Source of the DNA: Hungatella sp. UBA5982 | Lineage (GTDB): Bacteria > Bacillota > Clostridia > Lachnospirales > Lachnospiraceae | Length of the DNA stretch: 5,133 nt | NCBI GenBank assembly: GCA_002429965.1 | Contig: DJBG01000196.1 | Span: forward strand, 69,957-75,089 | Reading direction: 5' to 3' | Program-made: the position numbers and the translations under genes | The notes under the pieces: generated by a model | Databases searched by the model: none | Seen by the model: the letters and a program-made list of their open reading frames with translations, nothing else | Told to the model about the DNA's origin: nothing | Shown: one piece after another, positions 1 to 5,133 of the stretch | Layout: each line of letters starts with the position of its first letter | How positions within the stretch are numbered: position 1 is the first letter of the stretch

Positions 1-2
1 CC

Positions 3-1058
3 TTCCGCTTTACCCGGACCCACTTAGGACCTCACGGTCTGCCTCTGATTGGTCGGGCTGACTGGAATGACTGTCTGAACTTAAACTGTTTTTCCACAGA
101 GCCCGGAGAGTCCTTTCAAACTACCGGTCCCTCAGAAGGACCTGTGGCAGAATCCTTAATGATCGCAGGTATGTTTGCAAAATACGGAATAGAGTATGCT
201 AATATTTGCCGCAAAATGGGATTGGAAACCGAAGCAGAGGAAGCGGAAGCTTCTGTACAGAAAGTGTACGATGCCGTGATTCAGTCCGGCTGGGATGGCA
301 GCTGGTTTTTGCGCGCCTATGATGCATTCGGCCAGAAGGTTGGATCCAAAGAATGCAGGGAAGGACAAATATTCATTGAACCTCAGGGCTTTTGCGTCAT
401 GGGCGGCATCGGAATTAAGGAAGGCCATGCAAAAAAAGCTTTGGACAGCGTAAAAGAAAAACTGGATACCACCCATGGGATCGTCCTACTGCAGCCGGCA
501 TTTACCAGCTATCAGGAAAACCTGGGTGAGATTACCTCTTATCCCCCTGGCTACAAGGAAAACGCAGGCATCTTCTGTCACAATAACCCCTGGATCTCCA
601 TTGCGGAAACCATGATCGGAAGGGGCAACCGGGCTTTTGAAGTTTACCGGCGCACTTCACCGGCTTATAAAGAGGACATCAGTGAAATCTACAAAGCAGA
701 ACCTTATGTTTATGCACAGATGATTGCCGGAAAGGATGCACCCCATTTCGGAGAAGCCAAGAACAGCTGGCTGACCGGAACCGCTGCATGGTCATTTGTA
801 TGCATTTCCCAGTATATTTTAGGGATCCGCCCTGGTTTCAACGGGTTAATCATAGATCCCTGCCTGCCGGATTCCATCAAGGAATTTTCCGCAGTCCGTA
901 AATTCCGGGGAGCAAATTATTATATCCATGTGAATCATACCAAACAAAACGATAATGGAATTCTTTCCATTCTGGTGGATGGGAAACCTTTGGAAGGAAA
1001 GGAAATTCCTTATGTGGAAGGAAAAAAGGAATACCATATTTCCTTAACATGGGACTAA
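3..1058 (+). CDS. Cellobiose phosphorylase, GH94 family (5' end outside window)
   Basis: This is the C-terminal 351 residues of a glycoside hydrolase family 94 phosphorylase, which cleaves cellobiose (or a related beta-linked disaccharide) with inorganic phosphate to give glucose 1-phosphate and glucose in the cytoplasm. The frame is open from the window edge, so the GTG at 144 is not the real start. The motif [10 protein letters not shown] lies at 51-80; from family knowledge the second Asp of DWND (69-71) is the general acid. Further family blocks are [19 protein letters not shown] (about 358-414), [19 protein letters not shown] with the presumed phosphate-binding His at 579-581, and [10 protein letters not shown] with the presumed phosphate-contacting Thr-Gly at 774-779. 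The family is about 800 residues long, so a little over half is missing. The C-terminus looks intact and ends in the usual beta-sandwich region. No signal peptide is visible in this part. Cellobiose is favoured over cellodextrin or chitobiose from remembered similarity to clostridial enzymes; substrate is less certain than family. Confidence 0.93.
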   Translation, partial: FRFTRTHLGPHGLPLIGRADWNDCLNLNCFSTEPGESFQTTGPSEGPVAESLMIAGMFAKYGIEYANICRKMGLETEAEEAEASVQKVYDAVIQSGWDGSWFLRAYDAFGQKVGSKECREGQIFIEPQGFCVMGGIGIKEGHAKKALDSVKEKLDTTHGIVLLQPAFTSYQENLGEITSYPPGYKENAGIFCHNNPWISIAETMIGRGNRAFEVYRRTSPAYKEDISEIYKAEPYVYAQMIAGKDAPHFGEAKNSWLTGTAAWSFVCISQYILGIRPGFNGLIIDPCLPDSIKEFSAVRKFRGANYYIHVNHTKQNDNGILSILVDGKPLEGKEIPYVEGKKEYHISLTWD

Positions 1059-1085
1059 AGCTAAGGGGTTGTTTATGATTATAAT

Positions 1086-1100
1086 TGATAATAATTCTGA
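1086..1100 (+). promoter_or_regulatory. Fur/PerR-box-like dyad upstream of peroxiredoxin remnant
   Basis: TGATAATAATTCTGA matches the 7-1-7 Fur box (TGATAAT-n-ATTATCA) at 12 of 14 defined positions and the PerR box (TTATAAT-n-ATTATAA) at 11 of 14. It lies about 50 nt before the start of a decayed peroxiredoxin, the kind of gene PerR often controls in Firmicutes. AT-rich DNA produces such matches by chance, and the downstream gene is broken, so this may be a relic or a coincidence. Confidence 0.35.
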
Positions 1101-1121
1101 AACACATCATTTATGCAGTCA

Positions 1122-1127
1122 TATAAT
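1122..1127 (+). promoter_or_regulatory. Possible -10 box (TATAAT) of the decayed peroxiredoxin
   Basis: A perfect TATAAT hexamer sits 26 nt before the inferred former start at 1153. No convincing -35 box is present: the hexamer at 17-nt spacing is GAAACA, which matches TTGACA at three of six positions. A TTGATA at 1085-1090 is too far upstream. It could be the relic of the peroxiredoxin promoter or a chance hexamer in AT-rich DNA. Confidence 0.3.
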
Positions 1128-1152
1128 AACATGAGTTATTTTTAAAGGAACC

Positions 1153-1311
1153 ATTATAAACGTAAACATTGACATGCAAGCCCCTGATTTTATTGCTACG
1201 ACAACCTTTGGACCGTTAAAGCTGTCCGATTACAAAGGATAATGGGTTATTTTATTTTCTCACCCAGGCGATTTCACATTGCATATAGTTGGAAAATATA
1301 TCTCGAAATGA
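1153..1311 (+). pseudogene. Peroxiredoxin (AhpC/TSA, Prx6-like) N-terminal remnant
   Basis: Reading from 1153 gives residues that match the N-terminus of clostridial AhpC/TSA-family peroxiredoxins, thiol enzymes that reduce peroxides: MQAPDFIATTTFGPLKLSD at 1174-1230, then YKG, a TAA stop at 1240-1242, then WVILFSHPGDFT at 1243-1278. Intact relatives read YKGKW, so the stop is most simply an AAA-to-TAA change. Similarity ends at HPGDFT, immediately before the expected PVCTTE carrying the peroxidatic cysteine; the frame then runs through unrelated codons to TGA at 1309-1311. The former start was probably at 1153, now ATT, 3 nt after a Shine-Dalgarno-like AAAGGA (1144-1149); this is inferred. 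With no usable start, an internal stop and no catalytic cysteine, it cannot make an active enzyme. The rest of the roughly 200-residue protein is absent. Confidence 0.82.
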
Positions 1312-1380
1312 GAATGATCTAAAAAAATGTTCTAGAAATTATGTCTTAAGCATAGCATCCATTTTATGGTATTTCAATAC

Positions 1381-1506
1381 TTATTTTGGGTCTTTATCAC
1401 TACAATCTTCCTTCATAAAATTACCATCTTGCATTTTATGAAGGAGTACTTTAGCTCCATCAGTTAATTCTTCATAATCGTTAATATAGCAAGCGCAAAA
1501 AGGAAG
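1381..1506 (-). pseudogene. Orphan minus-strand reading frame, possible gene remnant
   Basis: This minus-strand frame is open for 41 codons between TGA (1507-1509) and TAA (1381-1383). It reads like protein, for example YEELTDGAKVLLHKMQDGNF followed by MKEDCSDKDPK. There is no ATG, GTG or TTG start until an internal ATG at 1432-1434, and no ribosome binding site. It starts inside the terminator hairpin of the upstream operon. I do not recognise the family. It may be the C-terminal relic of a gene lost along with the peroxiredoxin, or a chance open frame. Confidence 0.28.
1411..1443. repeat. Perfect 11-bp inverted repeat with 11-nt spacer
   Basis: CTTCATAAAAT at 1411-1421 is the exact reverse complement of ATTTTATGAAG at 1433-1443, with the 11-nt spacer TACCATCTTGC between. 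A third partial copy, ATTTTATG, occurs at 1361-1368. There is no T-tract directly after either arm, so it is not a standard terminator. It could be an operator, a hairpin, or the trace of an excised or decayed element. Confidence 0.6.
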
Positions 1507-1528
1507 TCAATAAACTGGCTTCCTTTTT
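1497..1528. terminator. Rho-independent terminator, probably bidirectional
   Basis: AAAAAGGAAGTCA (1497-1509) pairs with TGGCTTCCTTTTT (1516-1528) to form a 13-bp stem with one G-T pair and the 6-nt loop ATAAAC. Both strands end the stem in five Ts, so it can stop transcription from the minus-strand operon and from the converging plus-strand phosphorylase side. It begins 6 nt after the stop of the -1-frame open tail (1535), but 125 nt after the stop of the VWA gene. Confidence 0.82.
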
Positions 1529-1534
1529 GAATTA

Positions 1535-1705
1535 TCAATCCATCTGCCAAGGATCATCCTTTTCGTCTTTTTCTGGTTCTGCAAAGTATCCGCTGTAGGC
1601 TGCCTCCAAGTTCACCATGTCCTGACGTTTGATTTCTACTATAAGCTTATCCGTCAGCCCTTGAAAATAGACTGCATATTCTTTTTTACGGCTTTCAGCA
1701 GTTCT
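1535..1705 (-). other. Open frame extending the VWA gene in the -1 frame (possible C-terminal tail)
   Basis: This frame is open for 56 codons between a TAA (1706-1708) and TGA (1535-1537), overlapping the last 52 nt of the VWA gene in the -1 frame. Past the VWA stop it encodes 40 residues: an amphipathic stretch LTDKLIVEIKRQDMVNLEAA, then an acidic end with EPEKDEKDDPWQMD. There is no ATG, GTG or TTG until ATG at 1616-1618, which would give only a 27-aa peptide with a poorly placed AGG as its ribosome site. The protein-like composition and the stop lying 6 nt before the terminator suggest it is truly coding. It may be the real C-terminus of the VWA protein (after a one-base indel in the gene or the sequence, or by -1 frameshifting) or a small separate gene. 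A chance open frame remains possible. Confidence 0.42.
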
Positions 1706-3600
1706 TTAGGAAGCTTCTCCACTTGTTCTCCTAAAATTATGCCGTGAGGCTCCTTGTAGCCGTCATTCCATACAAAGTTAAATGTGCTTTCGCTGGCTGT
1801 ACTGTTCTTTCCGATTTGAAAAGCGTAAAGGGCAACATCTTTCGATAAAAGCTCTTGGACAGCATTCTTAGCCAGGCCGGGAAAACTGGAGGCTCCGTCA
1901 GTAATTTCAAAAATTATTTTTATATGCTTTCCCATTTTAAGCTGCCTTTCTTCTGCGGGAGTGATGCTCCCGGATATTTCTTTCAAGCAGCTTGCATCGT
2001 CTGTAGCGCCATCGGTGGAATTAAGCCTTACGATGGAACGGATTATATCCGCCGATTCTTTCTCTCCGGAGGTTTTGTCGTTAAATTCTTTCATATGATA
2101 ATATTGACTTCCGAAAAACCATGTTTCGCTTAAGACTTCTATTTTCTGGTTTAATTGTTCAGCATTTCGCTTAAGATATCTGTTCAAATCATCAATTGAC
2201 AGCAACGTTACGGCCAGCGCTTCTCTTGCAGATTCAATCTTTGCAGCATTCATGGAGCCTGAATTATCTATAACAAAAGAAATTTCGATTCGTTCCGGCA
2301 ATTTATCTGCCTGGGTTTCCAGCAAATATCTGCTGAACACGGGAAGATTTTTATAATTTCCTTTTTTCTCCGCTTCTACAAAATCCGGATAGGCGGCAAT
2401 AAAGCTGTTAACGTCCAGCTTGCCTTTTATTTGCCCGTCTTTTTTTACGCTGATTTCTTTTTTGGCATCTCCAATAAGTTTACTCCAGAATTGACGCATC
2501 TGCTCTCTTTCCAGCTTCATTTTATTTGAATAATACTGAAAAAGCTGCTGATCATTCTGGTTGATGCCGTAAGATGTTAAGTCGATCTTTCCAGTCATTA
2601 TATTTTGAACTATTTCATTGTTTTTCTCCTGCTGGTCCAGCAGTTCTTCAAGGATCGTTTTTTCTTCTTCCTCCGTGGATTCCAATGCATCCCTTTTTTC
2701 TTTTTCCGATTGTTCAAAAGGGCTTTTTCTTTCACTTACCTGTTCCTGAGATGCGCCTTGGGATTTAAAAAAGTCCATTGCATCTATTTCTTCTTTCCAT
2801 AATTGCTCAAATACAGGATAAATAAAAGAACGAATAAGGGAATCTCTTTCTAAAACACCCTCTTCGCTGTTTATCTGCCTTACTAATTGAGAATGAATGA
2901 AATCCAAAAAAGGCTGATTCAATATCCTTTTGCTGAATGGATTCTCACCCCATCCTTTAATATCAGGCGTTGTTTTATAAATTTCCTTAAGGATAAAACT
3001 ATTGATAAATGCCTTGTGCTTCGGCATTTCTTCAATAGCCTTCATTTTATTGCCTGTCTGCTCCATATATGCAGCTATCTTTTTAAAATTAGCTTCATCT
3101 CTGTAAACAGGGCACATTTGCAGTACCCTTAAAAAGGAAGTCAGCTTATCCAGCCTGTGCAAAGCATCTAGTATTTCCTTTTTAACATATCCGGTTATAA
3201 TATCCGGCAGATATGCGCGATCTTCTCCAAGGCCTTCTTTCTCAATGCGATGAAGGATATATCCGGTCATTCTGTCTTTTTCTTTCTCCCATCTTTTGCC
3301 TCTGTACAGATAGGCTTTCGTTTGTTTTTTCCAATCGGGATACATGGCAAGCTCATAATAAATATGCCATAAAATCTGATTTTCGTCTAAGTCCCTGTCC
3401 AAAAAGGCCGCCAGCGGAAGATATAATATGCCCTTGGACGGATTTAACAAAAATCTTTCAAGCTTTGGATCAGGCATATACATCAGGCTGGAATCCCCTG
3501 TAAACGTAGCTAACGTACGCTGCTCTCTCTGCAAAAAGGATTCCACATGTTTTGTTGACTCTTCTATCAGCTTCTGTTCATCATAATTAAGCAAGCCCAT
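1654..3600 (-). CDS. VWA domain protein with helical N-terminal region
   Basis: This predicted cytoplasmic 648-aa protein has no signal peptide or membrane segment. Residues 436-640 form a von Willebrand factor A domain: strand EISFVI then the MIDAS loop DNSGSM (445-450), a second metal-site segment GATD (531-534, probably Thr533) and a third at ITDGASS (566-572, Asp568). All MIDAS elements appear present, so it probably binds Mg2+ and mediates protein-protein contacts. Residues 1-280 are mostly helical, with a segment WHIYYELAMYPDW (78-90) that resembles an HExxH metallopeptidase helix lacking its histidines. Residues 280-335 are a highly charged linker rich in Glu, Lys and Gln. The overall plan, a helical region followed by a C-terminal VWA, recalls adaptor proteins of MoxR-type AAA+ ATPases (ViaA, CobT and NorD types), but orthology is not claimed. 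The ATG at 3600 is preceded by AGGAGG (3604-3609) at a short 3-nt spacing; TTG at 3594 is a weaker alternative. It is the last full gene of the operon. Confidence 0.88.
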   Translation of the reverse strand: MGLLNYDEQKLIEESTKHVESFLQREQRTLATFTGDSSLMYMPDPKLERFLLNPSKGILYLPLAAFLDRDLDENQILWHIYYELAMYPDWKKQTKAYLYRGKRWEKEKDRMTGYILHRIEKEGLGEDRAYLPDIITGYVKKEILDALHRLDKLTSFLRVLQMCPVYRDEANFKKIAAYMEQTGNKMKAIEEMPKHKAFINSFILKEIYKTTPDIKGWGENPFSKRILNQPFLDFIHSQLVRQINSEEGVLERDSLIRSFIYPVFEQLWKEEIDAMDFFKSQGASQEQVSERKSPFEQSEKEKRDALESTEEEEKTILEELLDQQEKNNEIVQNIMTGKIDLTSYGINQNDQQLFQYYSNKMKLEREQMRQFWSKLIGDAKKEISVKKDGQIKGKLDVNSFIAAYPDFVEAEKKGNYKNLPVFSRYLLETQADKLPERIEISFVIDNSGSMNAAKIESAREALAVTLLSIDDLNRYLKRNAEQLNQKIEVLSETWFFGSQYYHMKEFNDKTSGEKESADIIRSIVRLNSTDGATDDASCLKEISGSITPAEERQLKMGKHIKIIFEITDGASSFPGLAKNAVQELLSKDVALYAFQIGKNSTASESTFNFVWNDGYKEPHGIILGEQVEKLPKELLKAVKKNMQSIFKG

Positions 3601-3610
3601 TCCCCTCCTA
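3601..3610 (-). promoter_or_regulatory. Ribosome binding site of the VWA gene, overlapping the upstream stop
   Basis: On the minus strand the sequence TAGGAGGGGA directly precedes the ATG. It contains the propeller gene's TAG stop (3608-3610) and an AGGAGG Shine-Dalgarno core. This suggests translational coupling of the two genes. The 3-nt spacing is shorter than usual. Confidence 0.7.
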
Positions 3611-4843
3611 CTGGTATAACGGCAAATCCCACAAAGCTTGCGGGGTATCGATTCTGTTAATATTTAGTGTGCATAATCCGCCTTCTACCCCCATCAGCAA
3701 ATACTTTGATGGATAAAGCTTCAGCACGTCGGTTAAAAAGACCCCTTCCATAATTGAATCCTTATTGATATGCCATTTTCCGAAATTTTCCTCCAACAAA
3801 TATAGAATTCCGTCTTCGCTTAATATTACGGCTGTTCCTTTTGAAGACTCTGCATCAAAAAGATTCCCTTTAAGGAAATTTCCTTCATCAAGAATGTTTA
3901 TATCCGCCCCGTCAAGAGAAATGATATGAAGCTTACCATTATTCCCTATGGACAAAAGAGTATCCTTCTGCCCCTTTTCATTTTCGAGGCAATGGATTTT
4001 GCGTATTTCGCAATCTGGAATTTTAATTTTATTTACTATAGAAAGATTATGATAGTTCCGTTTTATAAAGTATATTTCTCCTGATTTGGTGCCGACGGCA
4101 AATTCATCAGCTCCTGTTTTCTCCATTCCGATTATGTTTGAAATTGGAAGAGAAGAGTCTTTATGGAGTATCAGGCGGTATTCTTCTTTTTCTTTAACAA
4201 TTTCCAGCAAAACCAGCTCTTCCTGCTCTTTTTCCGCGGCTATTAAATTATTGCTTACAGACAGGCATTGACCTAACCAGCTCATTCCTGTTTCTGTCTC
4301 TATCTTTTTTATATGCATCTCCCCGCTTCCATTAGGGATTTGTTTAAAATTGCTGCATGATAATAAATAGCAGCCGCCTTTGCTTCCCAAAAGCAGAATT
4401 TCATTCTTATTAAGCCTGTGAAAGGCCGAAATTTTTTCTTTAATATCTTTAACAGGCGGACTCCATTCCTCCTGAATCCTTTCCTTGCCGGAAGGTTCCG
4501 TTCTTTTGCTTATCTGAAAAAACTGCAATGCACAATCTGTACTTCCGGCAACAAACATATCCTCGGAAAGTCTTAAAACACTTTGAAAAAATCCTTCAAA
4601 GCCACAGGCTCCCAGCCTTGTTACAGATTCTGTTTTTATGGCGTCTTTTGAATTTCCTGCATATGCCCTGTAATGGGGAATCATCTCCGTGAGAAGCTTT
4701 TCCTCCCTGGCTGAAAGCACTTCAAGGCAATTTTCAAAATCATCTTCTAAAATGCCTGTTTCCCGAATTTTATTTAGTTTTTGCCTTAGGTCCTTTACCT
4801 GCTTTTTAAATTCTTCCTCATCAACCGTTAAATTCAGCTTCAT
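3608..4843 (-). CDS. Seven-bladed beta-propeller (WD40-like) protein with N-terminal coiled coil
   Basis: This predicted cytoplasmic protein has 411 residues. Residues 1-60 are charged and helical, probably a coiled coil (DEEEFKKQVKDLRQKLNKIR). Seven degenerate repeats of the form hydrophobic strand-G-x-x-x-G-hydrophobic strand follow at 95-110 (MFVAGSTDCALQFF), 148-162 (ILLLGSKGGCYLLS), 199-215 (LIAAEKEQEELVLLEI), 247-260 (EFAVGTKSGEIYFI), 295-309 (TLLSIGNNGKLHIIS), 337-351 (AVILSEDGILYLLE) and 381-395 (YLLMGVEGGLCTLNI). They are spaced 42-53 residues apart, as expected for a seven-bladed propeller. The classical WD dipeptides are missing, so sequence searches may call it hypothetical. Propellers of this type are usually protein-binding scaffolds. 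I chose ATG 4843 because GGAGG (4849-4853) lies 5 nt upstream; a longer frame from TTG 4873 has no ribosome site and would overlap the preceding gene. It follows that gene's stop by 1 nt and precedes the VWA gene by 7 nt, so the three are one operon and probably translationally coupled. Confidence 0.82.
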   Translation of the reverse strand: MKLNLTVDEEEFKKQVKDLRQKLNKIRETGILEDDFENCLEVLSAREEKLLTEMIPHYRAYAGNSKDAIKTESVTRLGACGFEGFFQSVLRLSEDMFVAGSTDCALQFFQISKRTEPSGKERIQEEWSPPVKDIKEKISAFHRLNKNEILLLGSKGGCYLLSCSNFKQIPNGSGEMHIKKIETETGMSWLGQCLSVSNNLIAAEKEQEELVLLEIVKEKEEYRLILHKDSSLPISNIIGMEKTGADEFAVGTKSGEIYFIKRNYHNLSIVNKIKIPDCEIRKIHCLENEKGQKDTLLSIGNNGKLHIISLDGADINILDEGNFLKGNLFDAESSKGTAVILSEDGILYLLEENFGKWHINKDSIMEGVFLTDVLKLYPSKYLLMGVEGGLCTLNINRIDTPQALWDLPLYQ

Positions 4844-4844
4844 T

Positions 4845-5132
4845 TTAGCCTCCATTATTCTCCAAATGCTCAAGGAGAGCTTTTGAATGTTCTAAATGGG
4901 ATAATTTCTGATCCAGCAGCTGATATTTTTTTGCATCAATCCTCAGCGTATCTTCCTGGTCTGATTGAAAAATATTCTTTAATTCTTCCGGTATATTTTT
5001 TCTTTGGGTCCCCTTTCCAAAAAGCATATGAACTACATCCAAATGGCTCAAGGTCTGGGTCTTGGGGCGAACATAGCGATAAGGGCGGGTTCTGATTTCG
5101 TCGTAAGTGGTGGTTGATTCTCCTATGCCTTT
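4845..5132 (-). CDS. Unrecognised operon protein, C-terminal 95 residues (5' end outside window)
   Basis: The frame is open from the window edge to TAA at 4845-4847, so the gene starts beyond 5133; the TTG at 5051 is only an internal codon. The visible part opens with a basic, aromatic segment containing YDEIRTRPYRYVRPK, continues with SHLDVVHMLFGKGTQRKNIP, and ends in a helical, Leu-rich tail (LLDQKLSHLEHSKALLEHLE) that looks like a coiled coil. I do not recognise the family. No Walker A, Walker B or arginine-finger motif is visible in this part, so it cannot be called an ATPase from the window, although an AAA+ protein would be the expected partner of the downstream VWA gene. It lies 1 nt upstream of the propeller gene in the same operon. 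Confidence 0.72.
   Translation of the reverse strand, partial: KGIGESTTTYDEIRTRPYRYVRPKTQTLSHLDVVHMLFGKGTQRKNIPEELKNIFQSDQEDTLRIDAKKYQLLDQKLSHLEHSKALLEHLENNGG
4849..4853 (-). promoter_or_regulatory. Ribosome binding site that fixes the propeller gene start
   Basis: GGAGG on the minus strand lies inside the last codons of the upstream gene, 5 nt before ATG 4843. This decides in favour of that start over TTG 4873 and ATG 4855, and suggests translational coupling to the upstream gene. Confidence 0.8.
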
Positions 5133-5133
5133 G

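Larger units (their letters stand above)
1059..1534. other. Intergenic region with decayed genes, no intact CDS
   Basis: No intact gene is visible in this stretch between the converging phosphorylase gene and minus-strand operon. It holds a Fur/PerR-like dyad (1086-1100), a TATAAT hexamer (1122-1127), a peroxiredoxin remnant (1153-1311), an orphan minus-strand reading frame (1381-1506), an 11-bp inverted repeat (1411-1443) and a terminator hairpin (1497-1528). It is more AT-rich than the flanking phosphorylase gene. I see no tRNA, rRNA, CRISPR or transposase signature in it. Confidence 0.7.

Noticed and set aside
156..476. Minus-strand 106-aa open frame opposite the phosphorylase
   Set aside because: It is antisense to a strongly conserved enzyme region and its translation resembles nothing known.
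144..1058. Cellobiose phosphorylase as a short protein starting at GTG 144
   Set aside because: The frame is open to the window edge and the catalytic DWND motif lies upstream of this GTG, so the gene is truncated by the window rather than starting here.
2574..2802. Phe-rich plus-strand open frames opposite the VWA gene
   Set aside because: They are antisense to the Glu/Lys-rich linker, whose complement naturally gives Phe-rich runs, and have no ribosome sites or family resemblance.
3872..3885. Perfect 14-bp palindrome AAGGAAATTTCCTT
   Set aside because: It lies inside the propeller coding sequence (encoding part of NFLKGN), has no loop or T-tract, and is easily explained by chance in AT-rich codons.
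4844..4873. Longer propeller protein starting at TTG 4873 or ATG 4855
   Set aside because: Neither has a ribosome site as good as GGAGG 5 nt before ATG 4843, and both would overlap the upstream coding sequence.
4845..5051. Separate 68-aa gene starting at TTG 5051
   Set aside because: The reading frame stays open with protein-like content up to the window edge, so the TTG is an internal leucine codon.

Overview
The window looks like an AT-rich Firmicute genome, most likely an anaerobic Clostridia/Lachnospiraceae-type bacterium. This is an inference from three things: the close resemblance of the first gene to clostridial cellobiose phosphorylases, the strong GGAGG-type ribosome binding sites, and the AT-rich codon use.

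Layout. Positions 1-1058 (+) hold the C-terminal 351 residues of a GH94 cellobiose phosphorylase whose 5' part lies outside the window. Positions 1059-1534 contain no intact gene. They hold a Fur/PerR-box-like dyad, a TATAAT hexamer, a decayed peroxiredoxin (start codon changed, internal stop, truncated just before the catalytic cysteine), a start-less reading frame on the minus strand, a perfect 11-bp inverted repeat, and a strong terminator hairpin at 1497-1528 where the two strands' genes converge.

Positions 1535-5133 (-) are one tightly packed operon read right to left. First comes the C-terminal 95 residues of an unrecognised protein that starts outside the window. One nucleotide after its stop is a 411-aa protein with an N-terminal coiled coil and seven WD40-like blades, predicted to be a seven-bladed beta-propeller. 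Seven nucleotides later is a 648-aa protein with a helical N-terminal region and a C-terminal von Willebrand factor A (VWA) domain with a complete-looking MIDAS metal site. Past the VWA stop an open frame continues in the -1 frame for 40 codons and ends 6 nt before the terminator, so the protein may originally, or by frameshifting, be longer.

How the parts may work together. A co-translated propeller plus VWA protein is reminiscent of bacterial AAA+ (MoxR-like)/VWA systems, in which the VWA protein is an adaptor for an ATPase and further proteins supply target recognition. No ATPase is visible here, so that assignment is a hypothesis that depends on the genes upstream of position 5133. The operon is the best candidate in the window for an undescribed system. 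Nothing links it functionally to the cellobiose phosphorylase.
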